Shown here: in pieces, positions 22,428 to 35,228 of the stretch | Numbering within the stretch: the first letter of the stretch is position 1 | Layout: the number at the start of each line of letters is the position of its first letter | Source: Rostrohypoxylon terebratum | Taxonomy: Eukaryota; Ascomycota; Sordariomycetes; Xylariales; Hypoxylaceae | Assembly: GCA_022497145.1 (NCBI GenBank) | Contig: MU385855.1 | Span: forward strand, 310,001 to 374,000 | Direction of reading: 5' to 3' | Length of the DNA: 64,000 nucleotides | The notes under the pieces: model-generated | Told to the model about the DNA's origin: nothing | Seen by the model: the letters and a program-made list of their open reading frames with translations, nothing else | Databases searched by the model: none | Made by a program: the position numbers and the translations under genes

Positions 22428-25303
22428 CCCTTGGATTGATACCCTACCTTTGTGCTTGTATACATTTCGTTTTCTTGATGATACCTGTTTGATATCTATG
22501 TGTCGGGCGTCCATACATGCATGCTTTGTCACAGCATCGGGTTGGCGTTGACATTTTGAAATAAAAATATCTCAAAAGAGGGTCTCATAGGGGGAGGGGA
22601 AGGGATGGGAAATAAAGGGCAGGCTAGCTTTTCAGCCGCGCAACAACTTTTTATTTTTCGCACCTGCGTCAGATGCAAAAATGACCATTTCTTGTAAATA
22701 GCCAGATATCGACCCGAGCCTTCGGGCTGCCGGGGTCGACAACAAGGGCACGGCTATCGCGGAGTCGAGATCGCAGCAGCTGGTCTCCTCCCGGCCTGCT
22801 CCTAATCAAGCATAATTATCATCAAACTCATTTTCCAGCTATGCTTATCTCGGGTCCTGTCTGAGGACTGTTTTGAGGCACCCGAGCCTAACGAGCTGTG
22901 TTATAATGCCGGTGGGCAGGACGTATTAAGCATATCCAAGGCATTGGTATCAAGTTATTTTAGCCCACATTAACGGACGGAACCGAGGAGTTAAGGCGAT
23001 ACTTCCGTTCAGTACATAATATAGGTAGTAGTTCTTGGTGGGCATATATCTGGGCGCCAGTCGCGCACCGCTAGTTCGCTGCTTGATCTACAGAACCAGA
23101 AAACTTTCCCCGTCGAGATGGGAGGTTGAGACGTTTATGAAACAAGACTGGATCTCGCATCCCCCTACCCACAAGCGCTTTGGCCCGTAATGACAAATTA
23201 TTGCGCCGATAATTTATAGGGACAAAGCCTGTTCAGTCAGTAAGAACGAGAAGAAAAAACGTAGCATCTTTAGTTTATTCCCCGTATGCCTTTCCCCCGG
23301 ACGAAGCTAACGTACTTATGTTAAGACGAGCTTCCGGTTCCCGCCCAAGTGGCGAGTCTGTCGAGCCTAGACTGTGTGGATTACTATAGTAGGACTTCCC
23401 ACCCACCCCATGCACAGCAGATGAAACGAAAGCCAATTCTTTAGGGTGATCACATCAGACAACTGGGACGCACGTAATAGTAACTTGGTTCCATGGGGAA
23501 ACCCTTAGAAGGATTCAAGCTTATTAACTATTAAGCCCATGCACATGCGGTCGGCGGCCTCCTACGTCAAATAGGTATTCGGCCATGATATGATGATGTC
23601 TACATTATGTCGCAACTTGATGAGAATGTGTAAGCTTATTGGACCACAACTGACGTGAAGGATGCTACTGGGATAGCTCATGAGATTCCAAAATGGGCAG
23701 ATATCCTTGGAGTCGTCATTACCTACTCCCCGACGTTGTTCGTAATCGCATCAAAACCCGAAATCCGTCTTTCTATAAGAGACTTAAAAGAAACTAACAT
23801 CGCTGACAGGACGAACTAACCAATGCACGGGGCTTTAGTTGCCAAAAAGGGTAGGAGGGGTTACATACCTACATAGGTCCTACCTAGGACCTACATAGTA
23901 GGACCTAGGTAATATTACTGTGTAGTGCTGGGTGCCTGAGTCTTAAGTCTCTCACGCAGTAAAGGATTCTATAGCTATTCGGTCTTAAGCTTGACGAGGT
24001 GGTTGGCGGAAACCCCCCCAGCCAAAATTTATACCTCCTTGGCGCAATATTCTGTCTTGAGTAGACTTGGGTTGAATAGGTTCTTACCTAGCGGCGTGGC
24101 AAGCTTGTGATAATAATGATAGTAATAAGAAACTTGAGATGATTATTCAGAGGGATTGCGAATATGAAATACTCTAATGTGCGCGCGTGGCAAGACCCTG
24201 CCGGCACTCAGGTAGAAAGATCCCCTCAAAATGCAACGGTACTTGATGCACCTAATAGTACCAGGGCATCCTTGAAAAACAAGGTACGTAGTATTTACTG
24301 AGTATCACAGACCTTCAGGTAGTAACAGGTAAAGCAGGGTGGCCTCTGATTCGTACATATATTCGAGAACCACTGTATCATTGTCAGGACTAGGAGTGAA
24401 GAAAGTCATTGCACATCTCCGAGCGCCCGTACCTTGCGTGCTGGCAGCCCTGGAGACTAGTTGGGTATCCTGGCAGTTAGACTAACATAGGTAGTAGTAT
24501 AATATGTCAAATATTAGTCTCAGACGAAGATTTCTTTCCAATGTCTCAAACCTTGCATCTCTTGTTTTTGATTTTCTTCCTCTTCAGTCGGAGGAAAAAA
24601 GAAAGGCAAACTGAATCTAGATTATTCTTTGAATTCTTATTTTCTGATAGTTGACAGCGCCTTATTATTCCACTAAGCCTCTAAGCCACGCGATTCGAGT
24701 AACCCAACTTACATATCGATTCATAGAAGATCTTAAAATATCTCTGAATTCTTACCTATCAAAGCAAGCAGTGCCTCCACTTGGCTTTCCTACCAAGTTT
24801 AGAAAAAAACGAGTACGAATCCGCGAATCTGAAAGCCCCCATGCACCCATACTTAATTACTCGGCGTTTAAACCCGCTCCGGACCCCTTAGATAAGTTAC
24901 CGGGCGAATTACAGGCTCGCTTCAAGTCTTAGCTAGGAGTCTAGGACAAGTCTATTGGTCATCTCGCCCTAGTTCATAAAAGGAGATAGACAAGGGGATC
25001 GATCGCTCACACGGTACACCCATACCATACCACCCACCAGAGCCACCAAGAGACCCGGGGCTTGTTCGTGGGGACTCTTAAACCTGCGGATTCCAGGTAC
25101 TAGACTACGTACCTACCTAAAAGTTACCTAGATCGAATTGTTTCTACAAGAAAACGTCAACTTACATACATCTACTTTAATTAACCTGATCAATCACTTT
25201 AGAGCCCTACGAGACCATCCTTGTGGTACCTTCGTGGCCGCGCCTACAACCCTTTTAATCATCCCTAGAGTGAACGACCACAAACCAACACGACGAGAGA
25301 CAG
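22428..25303. other. 2.9-kb stretch without a supported gene
   Basis: It holds a CCTAGG cluster (23881-23910) and a 93-codon plus frame (24651-24932) with no recognisable domain. The final 300 bp should contain the promoter and leader of the Zn2Cys6 gene. Confidence 0.5.
23881..23910. repeat. CCTAGG-type palindromic repeat cluster
   Basis: Interspersed TACCTAGGACCT and AGGACCTAGGT units, part of the dispersed intergenic family. Confidence 0.7.
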
Positions 25304-28300
25304 ATGATGGATCACATGAGAGTCGACCCTGGGGGCTTCCAGATCCCAGGAATGCCCCGTCCACAACTGATGAACCAACCGCCACAGATATTCGGAGCTT
25401 ATGGTCATGATGGTTTGTCTGTGCTACCACCGGAGCTCGCGGCTCAGATGGCATTCGACCCATCAGCGCTGCTTGACGATGCGAACGAGGCAAAGAGACG
25501 GAGAATCGCACGGGTGAGCTTTTATACGTACACCTTAGGTAGTATAATGCTCGTATATCCAGACTAATCCGATTGTTGAAGGCTTGCGATATGTGCCGGA
25601 AGAAGAAGATAAAGTGCGATGGAAAGCTTCCAGCTTGCACGCATTGCATCAATTACAAAACAGATTGTGTCTTTACGCAAGTTGAGAAGAAGAGAAATCC
25701 TCCGAAAGGGTATGAGCACAGACGGTACCACCAACTAACAAGCTTCATATAAGGCTGATTTGAACTTGTAGTGCAAAGTATATCGAGGGATTAGAAAACC
25801 GCTTAGGACGCATGGAAAGCTTGCTAAGGTTGTCGGGTAAGTCTCGAGTTGTCGGCGTATTTCAAATATTCTGCAACAATTCTGCAACAATTCTGCAACA
25901 ACCGTATCAACTAACGCGACCGAAGGTCTGCTGGGAGACGACGATGAATCGACCGACCTCGCCACGCTCGAAAAGCGCCTCTCAGAAAAACATCAGCAGT
26001 CGAGACAAGCTTCACAAGCGCTTACCTCGAATCCTACGTCACCATCGCAAGCCACCTCCGGTCACGATGGCACGGTATCGACCCCGCGAAGCTCGATAAC
26101 ATCACCGGAACCGAGTAGAGAAAAGGACTCCAGGAAAGACCACTCTCCACAGCCAGAAAAACCAAAGGACGAGGAAGAAGTAGAAGCGCTATCCGAAATG
26201 ATGTGTTCATTGGTGACGAACCAATCAGGCGAAACAAGATATATAGGTAAGTACCGGCAAGCTAGTCAGCTGGCTGCATGACCAGATGCATATCCGCTAA
26301 CTTTGCGCCAGGATCCTCCTCCGGATTCTCTATATTTTCACCAAAGGGTATACAGTGGGTGAATGAAAAGACAGGGGACACATCATTCCAGCAGATGATC
26401 TCCGAAGTTTCCATTGACGATCATAAATGGAATCATTGGAAACCTGAGATCTTCAGCGATCTCTTTCATCGTCCCGTCTATCGGCCACTGCCCCCCAAGC
26501 CTGAGGCGCTATCCCTGCTCAAGGACTACTTCGATAACTTCAACTGCATGTTCCCGCTATTCCACCAACCAACTTTTATGCACCTCGTCGAGAGGCAGTA
26601 CTCCAATGACCCCTACCAAGGTTCCGGGTGGTGGGCGAGCCTAAACGTCGCCTTGGCCATCGCGCATCGTCTTCGAGTTATGAGTAATCTTGTGCCGCAA
26701 GAAGATGATGATAAGTCGTGGGCGTACATGAAGAATGCCATGGGCGTCTTCTCCGAATTAACAATGCGCAACACTGATTTACTTAGTGTACAGGCTTTAC
26801 TTGGAATGGCCTCTTTCATGCAAGGTACTCCAAACCCACAACCCTCATTCTTACTCGTCGCGGCAGCCATCCGGTTGTCACACAGCATTGGGTTGCATAA
26901 GCGTGGAAGTGGGTTTAATCTGAACCCGGCCGAAATTGAGCAAAGAAAACGAGTGTTCTGGATAGCGTATATGTTAGATAAGGACTTATGTCTTCGATCT
27001 GGGCGTCCTCCAGCACAGGATGACGACGATATGAATGTCGAACTTCCGGATGCCGATCCTATTGACAATATCGGCAACATTCCTCTTGCCGATGGGAAGG
27101 GGAAAATGAATTTATTCCGAGCCATGTGCGAATTAACAGTCATCGAAAGTCAAGTTTATAAGAGGCTTTATTCGACCAAGGCCACCAAGTTATCAGAGGG
27201 TGAGCTGTTACAAACAATTGGCGAACTCGACAAACAATTAGAGACATGGAAAGACAATATCCCACTAGACTTCCGTCCGGAACACGAAATAAAGGCCTCC
27301 CACACCCCTCTCATACTACACGTCGTCATGTTACATTTCTCATATTACAACGCTCTCACCACCATCCACCGCATGTCCGTACATCACGGCTACTGGACAA
27401 GCCGACTCTCCAACTACGCAATCCAAGGTTTAAATGCCAGACCCCTGAATCCGCGAGTGTTTGCCTCGGCGGCTCTATGCGCATCCGCCGCGCGAGCGAG
27501 TATCCAACTGCTCAAGTACATCCCACAAGGCGATTTCTCCTGCGTATGGTAAGCATCATCTCCATCTTCACATCAACCCCTTTCTCCCTTTCTTCCCGTT
27601 TTCGCAAAGCTAATAAAATTCAGGCTCATCCTCTACTTCCCCGTCTCAGCCCTCGTAACCCTCTTCGGTAATATCCTACAAAACCCACTCGACCCTCGCG
27701 CCAAATCCGACACGAAGCTCATGAACCTCGTTGTGACCTTCCTCTCGACGCTCGGGCAAGAAGCCGAGACAGGCGGTGTCCACCGCATGTTAGGCGTGTG
27801 CTCCGAATTCGAGCGGATAGCGAAGATCGTGATCGACAAAGCCGAGCGCGACACCTCGAAGCGCAAGCGCAAGAGCCACGACCACCGAGCCTCCGTAGCC
27901 TCTCCCTCCGCGCTGTCCCAGTCCGCGCACACGCAACACACGCCGCGCCCTTCGTCATCGGCCGCGACGCCGACACCGAGTTACGCCACGCAGTTGTCGC
28001 CGAAGTTCAACGGGGAGCAGAACCGTGCTAATAACAACCATAACAATAACAATGGGGGAGGATATAGTCCGATGAACACAGCCTCTTCAACGAACGGTGC
28101 CGCGCCCCGCGAGGGCCCTAACGCTTGGCCCAGCGCCGCATCGACGCCTGCACAAACCGCAAACAATAACAACACTGGACAAGAATGGAATCCGGACGCG
28201 ATGGACTTCGGCAACTTCTCCGAGTTCACGGGCTTCGGGCAACCGATCGCATCGCCCCCCTTACCGGGACAGAACGGGTACCAACCACTGCTACCACAAG

Positions 28301-28404
28301 AGCTGTGGCAGATGTCCGGCGGTCTGGACTGGGACTGGGCCGAGTTCACGGGAGGCGCGTATCCGAGTTTTGAGAACGGGAAGACGGACGGGGGGATAAG
28401 TTAA
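25304..28404 (+). CDS. Zn(II)2Cys6 transcription factor with fungal-specific TF domain
   Basis: A nuclear DNA-binding regulator of the Gal4-type class. Six exons: 25304-25513, 25582-25709, 25772-25836, 25926-26246, 26312-27548 and 27624-28404; 2742 nt, 913 residues, with all junction phases consistent. The zinc cluster begins exactly at exon 2: Cys72, 75, 82, 89, 92 and 99 in ACDMCRKKKIKCDGK...CTHC...DC. A linker and short coiled coil follow (AKYIEGLENRLGRMESLLRL). The fungal-specific TF (PF04082-type) domain covers about 310-600, with LLKDYFDNFNCMFPLFHQPTF and the RLSHSIGLHKRG...RKRVFWIAYMLDKDL block. The tail is Ser/Asn-rich with an acidic-aromatic end (GLDWDWAEFTGG), a plausible activation region. 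The target pathway cannot be told from sequence alone. Intron 3 carries a 12-bp tandem repeat. Confidence 0.93.
25864..25900. repeat. 12-bp tandem repeat in an intron
   Basis: Three copies of ATTCTGCAACA(A) in the third intron (25837-25925) of the Zn2Cys6 gene. Confidence 0.8.
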
Positions 28405-29504
28405 AAAAAAAAGATCGCTCTAACTTAACATCTCCTCCTCCTTCCTCCCCCTTCTTTTTTAAGAAAGAAAAAGTACGTGTGCTATATACTACCTACGGCG
28501 GGACCCTAGCATAGCGCCAGCGACCCCCAAGATCGGCCGTTCTGTTCGCGGGTTTCGACGGATTGCGCGGGAAAAAACGAGACTGGAAGTTTCGGATTGA
28601 TTGGAGATCGGGGCATTTTTGGTCAACGAAGCATGAGCATTTAACGGTAATGGGATGCGGGCGCATGGTTTTTTTTTTTTTTGCCAAAATTGCTTTCATA
28701 CCTGGGAGTCTTTTTGCTTCAGCACTTTTTTTGGTTTTTGGTCTGGTTCTTCACGCGAACGCGATCAACGTTACTGTGACGGCCGGCATATCTATTACTC
28801 AGCTCATGAGGAGTTTCGATTTTGGGTTTGGTTTTCTAGTTTGCTTTTGTCTTGATCTATACCTATACAGGTTGGGTATTGTATAATGAGGTGGGATATG
28901 ATGGATGGATGTTCATGTGGCAATTCACCATTTGAGTATTTAGAAAGTTGAGATCTGTGTATAGCATAAACTTGATCATTACGTCTTATTCTTGCTTATG
29001 CGGTGATGATAGATTCATAAATTGATTCTACCATCTACATGTGTCGTGGTAGTCGCCCAAGTCAGCTATGCATCAGTGGCCCGAGTCATCTGCTGGAAGT
29101 TGCCGATGGCTCTATAATGGCATAACTTGTTCAGGATTAGGTGATTATAATAAAGTGTAGATCAGCGTTTCAGGAACCGTAACATGAACGCTAAATGATA
29201 TGCATCGTCGTCCGTCCAAACGTTGATCTAATCGAAAAGAGGGGATGGGTACAAGGCTCAGGGCTGACGTTGTATCCAAGAATCCTCGGCCAAGATCATC
29301 AAGCTTGACTTAAATCAGCAAGTCGCATTTCCAACTTAACCTTGTATCATACCGAGACTTCCTCGTCATCGTTGTTGGCTCTTAATTACCTAGGACCTAG
29401 GTGCCTATACAGGTATGTGGTTCTAATTGCCCCGTCCCTCTGTCATATCCATGGATGTTTGCTCGGATGGTGCTAATGAAATTCGTAAGAGGTGAATTGC
29501 AAAC
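28405..29504. other. 1.1-kb intergenic stretch
   Basis: It holds pyrimidine/purine tracts just after the Zn2Cys6 stop, a run of 14 T (28669-28682), and a CCTAGG motif (29389-29402) about 100 bp before the methyltransferase start. A 107-codon frame (28563-28886) reads through the T run and is not credible. Confidence 0.5.
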
Positions 29505-30632
29505 ATGGCCCAACCCGAAGCTGGACAACTCCACCCCGGCGATCAACATGAGATCCCGAATTTCGAAGCTCACGAATCTTCCGAGTCGCTAAAGGGTAGG
29601 ATTAAGAGACATTACGAGATAGCTTCGGATTACTACTATTCCCTATGGTATGATGTACCTGACCCCTCTTCGTTGATGGCTATCTATGATCAATTCACAT
29701 GTGGCAGTTGAGACTAAATTCTGGTACTTCTAGGGGGCAACACATACACCACGGCTTGTTCAATTCTGCCGACGAGACAAAGGAGCAGGCTCAAGTAAAC
29801 CTTATCAATTACCTACTTGAGATCTCGGCTCTGCCAACCGGCTCTAAGGTGCTTGATGTTGGGTGTGGCATCGGTGGCACAAGCCGGTTTCTCGCACGGG
29901 AACATGGAGCTGAGGTCACAGGCATCACAATTAGCGGGCGGCAGGTTCAGATTGCAAAGCGATTGACTGGCGAGGAAATTGGCGATACCTCTAAGGTCTC
30001 GCCGGATACTTTCTTGAAGTACCCGGGCAAGGGCGGCGAGGACGGTGGAAAAGTCCGCTTCCTTGAGCTTGACGCTGAGAAGATGCTCGAGCACTTCCAA
30101 CCGATTATCCAGGAAGGAAAATCTTTCGATTGCGTATGGATCTCAGAGGCTCTATCGCATCTGCCGAATAAAGAACTCTTCTTCTCTTCGTCCTTTTCCC
30201 TTCTACGGGGTGGAGGGTCTCGATTGGTGATTGCAGATTGGTTCAAGGCACCTGATCTGTCGCCCGAACAGGTCGAGACCGATATCAAGCCTATCGAGGA
30301 CGGCATGCTACTTCCCCGGCTATACACAGTGGACGAGTATATAGAGTTCGCAGAGAAGGCCGGTTTCAAGATTCGCCAGAAGCCGATTGATATTAGCAAA
30401 GAGGTCGCTAAAACATGGTAAGTTAGCTAGGTGTCCCTTTACCGTGATCCTGACGTGCTAACTATTGCATAGGGATATATCATGGGCACTTGTATCTTCT
30501 CCCTCATTGTGGGCATTTGCTATCTCTCAAGGACGCGACGGACTCTCATTCCTGCAAGCATTCAGAGCAATGAGAAGGGGCTACGCGAATGGGACGTTCA
30601 GATACGCAGTTATGTGTTTCGAGAAGCCTTAG
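29505..30632 (+). CDS. SAM-dependent methyltransferase (tocopherol/sterol-type class I)
   Basis: A class I S-adenosylmethionine methyltransferase resembling gamma-tocopherol and sterol C-methyltransferases; a small-molecule substrate is likely but unknown. Exons 29505-29647, 29734-30417 and 30473-30632 give 328 residues. The N-terminus has SLKGRIKRHYEIASDYYYSLWGQHIHHGLF, rebuilt across intron 1, typical of the group. Motif I is VLDVGCGIGGTSRFLA (about 85-100), followed by VTGITISGRQVQIAKRL. Motif II is FDCVWISEALSHLPNK, and motif III lies near LLRGGGSRLVIADWF. The short last exon adds a hydrophobic C-terminal block (WALVSSPSLWAFAISQG) as in relatives. No biosynthetic cluster surrounds it. It converges on the small gene at 30905-31318. 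Confidence 0.92.
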
Positions 30633-30904
30633 GTAGGAACTTTGTGCTGTTCATATTATTGTGTTTATACTAGCGGCAGCACAGTGAATTGGCTGAATGC
30701 GTCACACCAATCATAGGTAGTTGCTCGAGTAGGTACCTATATATGAGGTCATCGCGCCAAAGTTGCTAGGCGAGTATGGAGGAAACATACATGACAGTAC
30801 CTGATATTCAAACAAGTACCTACTCTTGTCGTCTGTACCATCGTAATAGGAAATCCCAACAAAGCTCACACAAGAAGGAAACTGACTCAATTGAGTCCTG
30901 TTTA

Positions 30905-31318
30905 TCATATTTCTCTGCCGTATGGCTGTCCCTTTCGGCTACCTTCTGTTGTTATTGGGAGAGATTCTCTCCATACGAACTTCTGTTCTTTCACACAATC
31001 CCAATCGAACGGCTTCATGATTCGTTTGAATCTGTTGGGTTGACGGTTTGCGCCTTCTTTTGGATATTGCCCCAAGTTTTCCCCATTATATAGGTCGATG
31101 ATCTTCTTGCAGTCTGCTTCTATTGCAGGCCTGGCTCTATTCTTGTACCAGTCGGTTTGGGCTTTGTGGTCCTGCCGAGAAGCCGTATAGTAGGCGGTGC
31201 GAAATGGCGGTCGTTTACTTTCGTCCTTTCCTTGATCGTTCAAATCAAGATCATCGCCCTCCCATTCTGTCTCATAGATGTATTCGTAATAGAAGTAACC
31301 CTTAGACTGATGCGACAT
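30905..31318 (-). CDS. Small hypothetical protein (137 aa)
   Basis: A single-exon frame of 137 residues whose composition looks protein-like: Tyr-rich acidic N-terminus (YFYYEYIYETEWEGDD), basic middle with Trp-Tyr (DWYKNRARP), and a polar Lys/Arg/Asn-rich end. There is no signal peptide, membrane helix or motif I recognise. It lies tail-to-tail with the methyltransferase, 272 bp away, and starts at the first ATG of the frame. It could be lineage-specific, or a chance frame; no function is proposed. Confidence 0.45.
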   Translation of the reverse strand: MSHQSKGYFYYEYIYETEWEGDDLDLNDQGKDESKRPPFRTAYYTASRQDHKAQTDWYKNRARPAIEADCKKIIDLYNGENLGQYPKEGANRQPNRFKRIMKPFDWDCVKEQKFVWRESLPITTEGSRKGQPYGREI

Positions 31319-34300
31319 GGTCGGTACAAACAGAGTGACGATAGTGGCTTAATTCATGTGCAAAATTTCTCGTTATAGTCCTGCTCAAGCGTCGGGATTG
31401 CGTGATCGGAATAGGATGTTGCCAGATTACAGGTGTGTATGGTTGAACAACTCCCTTAGAAAAATCCCTCTAGGATGTACGCGCCGACAGCCTGATTTGC
31501 GAACTTCTCACATATCACCTGCATGACAAACCATCCATTCAAAGCCAGCAGCACCCCTGCGATATAATCTGAGAATCCTCCACGTCAAGCAGTAGCCGAG
31601 GCTTTTCCCACCATGTGACCTGCTGATGTATTGATGCCTGTAGTGATACACCAAAGTAAATTTTTAAGTCATGTATAGGGTAGGTCATCGAAGGGAAATG
31701 CCACGTAAAGACGAAAGATATCCGAAAAGATGCCTAGGTAGTGTGATAGTGTGATAATAAGGATTTCACAGCCTCATTTGCTTGATGGACCTTTGCCACA
31801 TTGCTGCTTTTGGCGGTCTCGTAGCTTGAGCTGCACTGAAATACTGCTCGAGTCTTGAGGTAACCTGCTTTCAGCTTATACATCGCCTTTGGTACTGGAC
31901 AGCGCTCAGTTTGGGGTTCGCGGTCCCGTGGGAAACTTCCACCAAGATAAACGCTCATTGTCCTAGAATCCTGTTTAGAGCACCTGGTGTAAACTGTTCA
32001 TCGCGAGACCTCGTTCCATAAGAATTCGACATCGCGTGCTTACACATCAACTAGAGTGAGTGCTAGGTACCAATAGGAACCTACGAGTGAAAGCCCGGAA
32101 TTCTCGACATATTACTGCAATTACTACCTAGATAGATGGAGTTAATATATCAAAATTTTCGGGCGTCACGAAGCTGTGGGTAGAAGCGAAATTGGATCCG
32201 AAGTATCGAGATGATCTTAATTGAATGTATGTAACTTATTAGGTATTGGTCATATTTAGCCGCATCGTGATTAATGTGCCTTAGATTCCCAGGCACGTAA
32301 GTGTTTGGTAATGCTACGATACGCATTCTATCGTTACTGATCAACATTCGGTAGCGATCACGGCGACATGCTGATACGAGGAGGACGAATGGATTGACGT
32401 CTCAGAGAGAGCAGAAACAATACCCAATTTCCGGGCTAGTGGCAAAATATGATGGGCATTGGCTTCATGCTCCCAACGATTGACGGATTATGACACAAGA
32501 GGCTCTGAATGGGAGTGAGACAGGTTCATCAGCGCCGTGTTGCAACTTGCAAGAAGCAAGACGGGAGGGAACAAGCTTAAAGGCCAAGAAGATCGTGTCC
32601 TTCCCGAAACATCATAGCGATAAACGAGTTGCAATGCGGGCACGGTTACGGCACATGAGGTAGCGTCGCGTCGCGTATAGCCTTTGGCATAACCGATTCG
32701 GACAATCTTCTAGAAAATATACGACGATCTCGGCGGCACTAAGACATGCTTCTTGAATATTCGTGAGTCACGATATTTGATATTCGACGCTCACCGTTCG
32801 CGGAGAGGGATCTAGTTCTACGTCCGAACCCTTGGCGGGTTGCGTGTGGATTCGTTAGGGTCGAGATAGATTGTAGCGGTGATGCGTCCTGTCAAATTTG
32901 AGCACTGTGACTCTGTATATTAGCCTACTACGTAGTAGAATATGCTTATATCTCCGCATTCTGGAGAATATTGATCACAAGAGGCTCTTGTGTGGGGACC
33001 AAACTGCATGAAAGAGGTAAGCGGTAGGAGTTCCCCAGTATGGACGAATCGATGTTTGAGCTTGGTGGAGATGTTCCAAGCGGCCATGCTCTTCAAGCTC
33101 GTCGGCTCCAGTGGAGACATTGGACTAGACCGTTGACAGGTTAGGTTTTGGTTGCTAAGGCGGTTCATCAGACGGACAAGCTGGTCTGAAGAAATCTACG
33201 ACCGTGTCAAAAATCTTCTTCTTTAGTATCTTTAGTAAGATTGCAGTTTGAACAACCGCCTCTCAGGAAGTTTATTGTGATAGGAGTGCATGCGTTTCGG
33301 CCATCTCTTGACGCCAAAGACTGTTTGTGGAAATATCGATGGGAACCTATGGCATAGTAAAAAAAAAAATACGGAGGCACAGACTTGTCTGAGTGTACCT
33401 AAAGCGACCCTAAAGCGAAATTAGCCATGGCTATTCCTACTATCCAAGCCTCGTGGCATTTCAGATCGGAAGAATCCGGGTCGTCTGCAAGGATCAGCAG
33501 AAGACGTATGGAACACAAGAAAATTCGGGACTCGTCAGCCCTGTCAGCCCCATACATCGGTGTAAATGATCCCTTGTACATAGCATCGTGATCAATTTCG
33601 GGCGAGTGCAAGATTGGGTCTCCAAAATCCAACTTTTTCTCACGGATAGGGGTTGCTTGAGCAATCAGGTATGATTTCCATGATTTCGTTAGTCAACGGT
33701 TGGAATTCTTTAGTCATGATATTCCACTATTTCTGCTCACTAAAACCAAGTACATAATAGTATCTAATTTACCCCAGATATGTACTCCGTCCTTGAGAAA
33801 CCCCGACTGTTGACGGAGTACAGAATGAATGGGATTCTGCAAAGGGGGTAGGGACCCCCAACTTTTGAGAGTCCTGGAGGTGAATGGAAAAGGAATGGTT
33901 CGAACGGCTCCTCCAAACGCGGGCTTGCGATTACATGTACATTAATCATTATCATACTATATATCAAATCAGAAACATTGGACGGTCCCAAGTTGGGAAT
34001 CTAGCTTATGCAGGCACACGCAAAGCCCAGCCCCATTGGCGCATGCCGGACACAGGTTAGAAAAGTCGGGACTGCGGGATCGACGGACATGCAACCTGGA
34101 ACGACAAGGATTAAGGGTGAATCCGATCCCCCCAAACCGACCGGAGTCCGTGTTGCAAGATACAGACAGTAGGTATCAGCAAAATTTTCGTCAGTGTTGT
34201 TGTCGCTGCGTGGTAAACAGATGTTTCGAGATCTGAAATCGATCTGAGGGAAAGGATCACATCTTCATTGGTTACAGAATTCGAAGTTGGGCATACTCTT

Positions 34301-35228
34301 TTATATTTAGCTACCTGTCAACTGATATTTACGATTGCTCATGCGCTTATGGTTTATCAAAAAGATCAATATCGTGACTTTAACGTGGACATGGGAAGCG
34401 GAAGCGGGTGACATTAGAGAGTTTGAAAAAAAGAGAGAGAAAAAAAGTCCACTGTTAATAGTTCAGGATTGTTTCCCGGACCAATTACGAGCTGCATTAC
34501 TTTCCTAATTTGGTTCATCTTTCTCTCTCCTTGGACACCGGTCCCGTCAAGGTGCTGTAGCTACTAGCTAGAGGTCACTAATGTGACTAATGTATCTATT
34601 CCCGTTATCGACCTAGTTGTTGTAGACTTGTACTGCGTACCTAGTCATAACCTTCGCAACTACGGGGAAACCATCTGATTACTCGTAGTCTTGTCGTCTC
34701 GTAGTTGCGTAGTCTCGTACACAAGACTGGTATTTCCAAGTATTCTGACATATTACAGACCGGATCCCAACAAATTTTTGAACAGTCATTCGTGGGGAAG
34801 GGGAGAAAATCGGAAATTGACGAGTCTAAATTCGAAATGTAAAATGTCCATCCTTCATCCATCGTGTTCCCTCTCACTCAGTCGTCATTCATACCATTTC
34901 CCCATACAAATCAAAAGCATATTGCTAGTTTTGGAAGTTTTGGACGATACTTTGTACCTTGTTACTCGTTTGCTTGTCTGTGTCTATGCTGATCTAGACA
35001 CGCTTGAATTGGACGGCGGAATACTTGCAAATCTTGGTAAGAAGCCCGTGCTCTTCTGGTACATTTTGTACCATTTTTGGTAGCCTTTTTACCTTTTTTT
35101 TTTCTTCGTGTTATTCGTTCCGTAACTTGCCGATCAGCCGTCCCCCCCTTTAATAACCCCCCTTTAGGTTATTAACAAAATACATACTACAGCGATCTGG
35201 GTCAGCTAGACCTAGTGTTTGATACCCT
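31319..35228. other. 3.9-kb stretch without a supported gene
   Basis: It holds a hairpin with 11-bp arms (33781-33822) and several frames of 65-82 codons without features. The right end leads into the malic-enzyme upstream region, which is CT-rich. Confidence 0.5.
33781..33822. repeat. Perfect 11-bp inverted repeat (TACTCCGT hairpin)
   Basis: TGTACTCCGTC at 33781-33791 and its exact complement GACGGAGTACA at 33812-33822, with a 20-nt loop. ACTCCGTAC-type words occur again near 50764 and 62934. Confidence 0.75.

Noticed and set aside
24651..24932. 93-codon plus frame before the Zn2Cys6 gene
   Set aside because: No family resemblance; could not be joined to the downstream exons in a sensible way.
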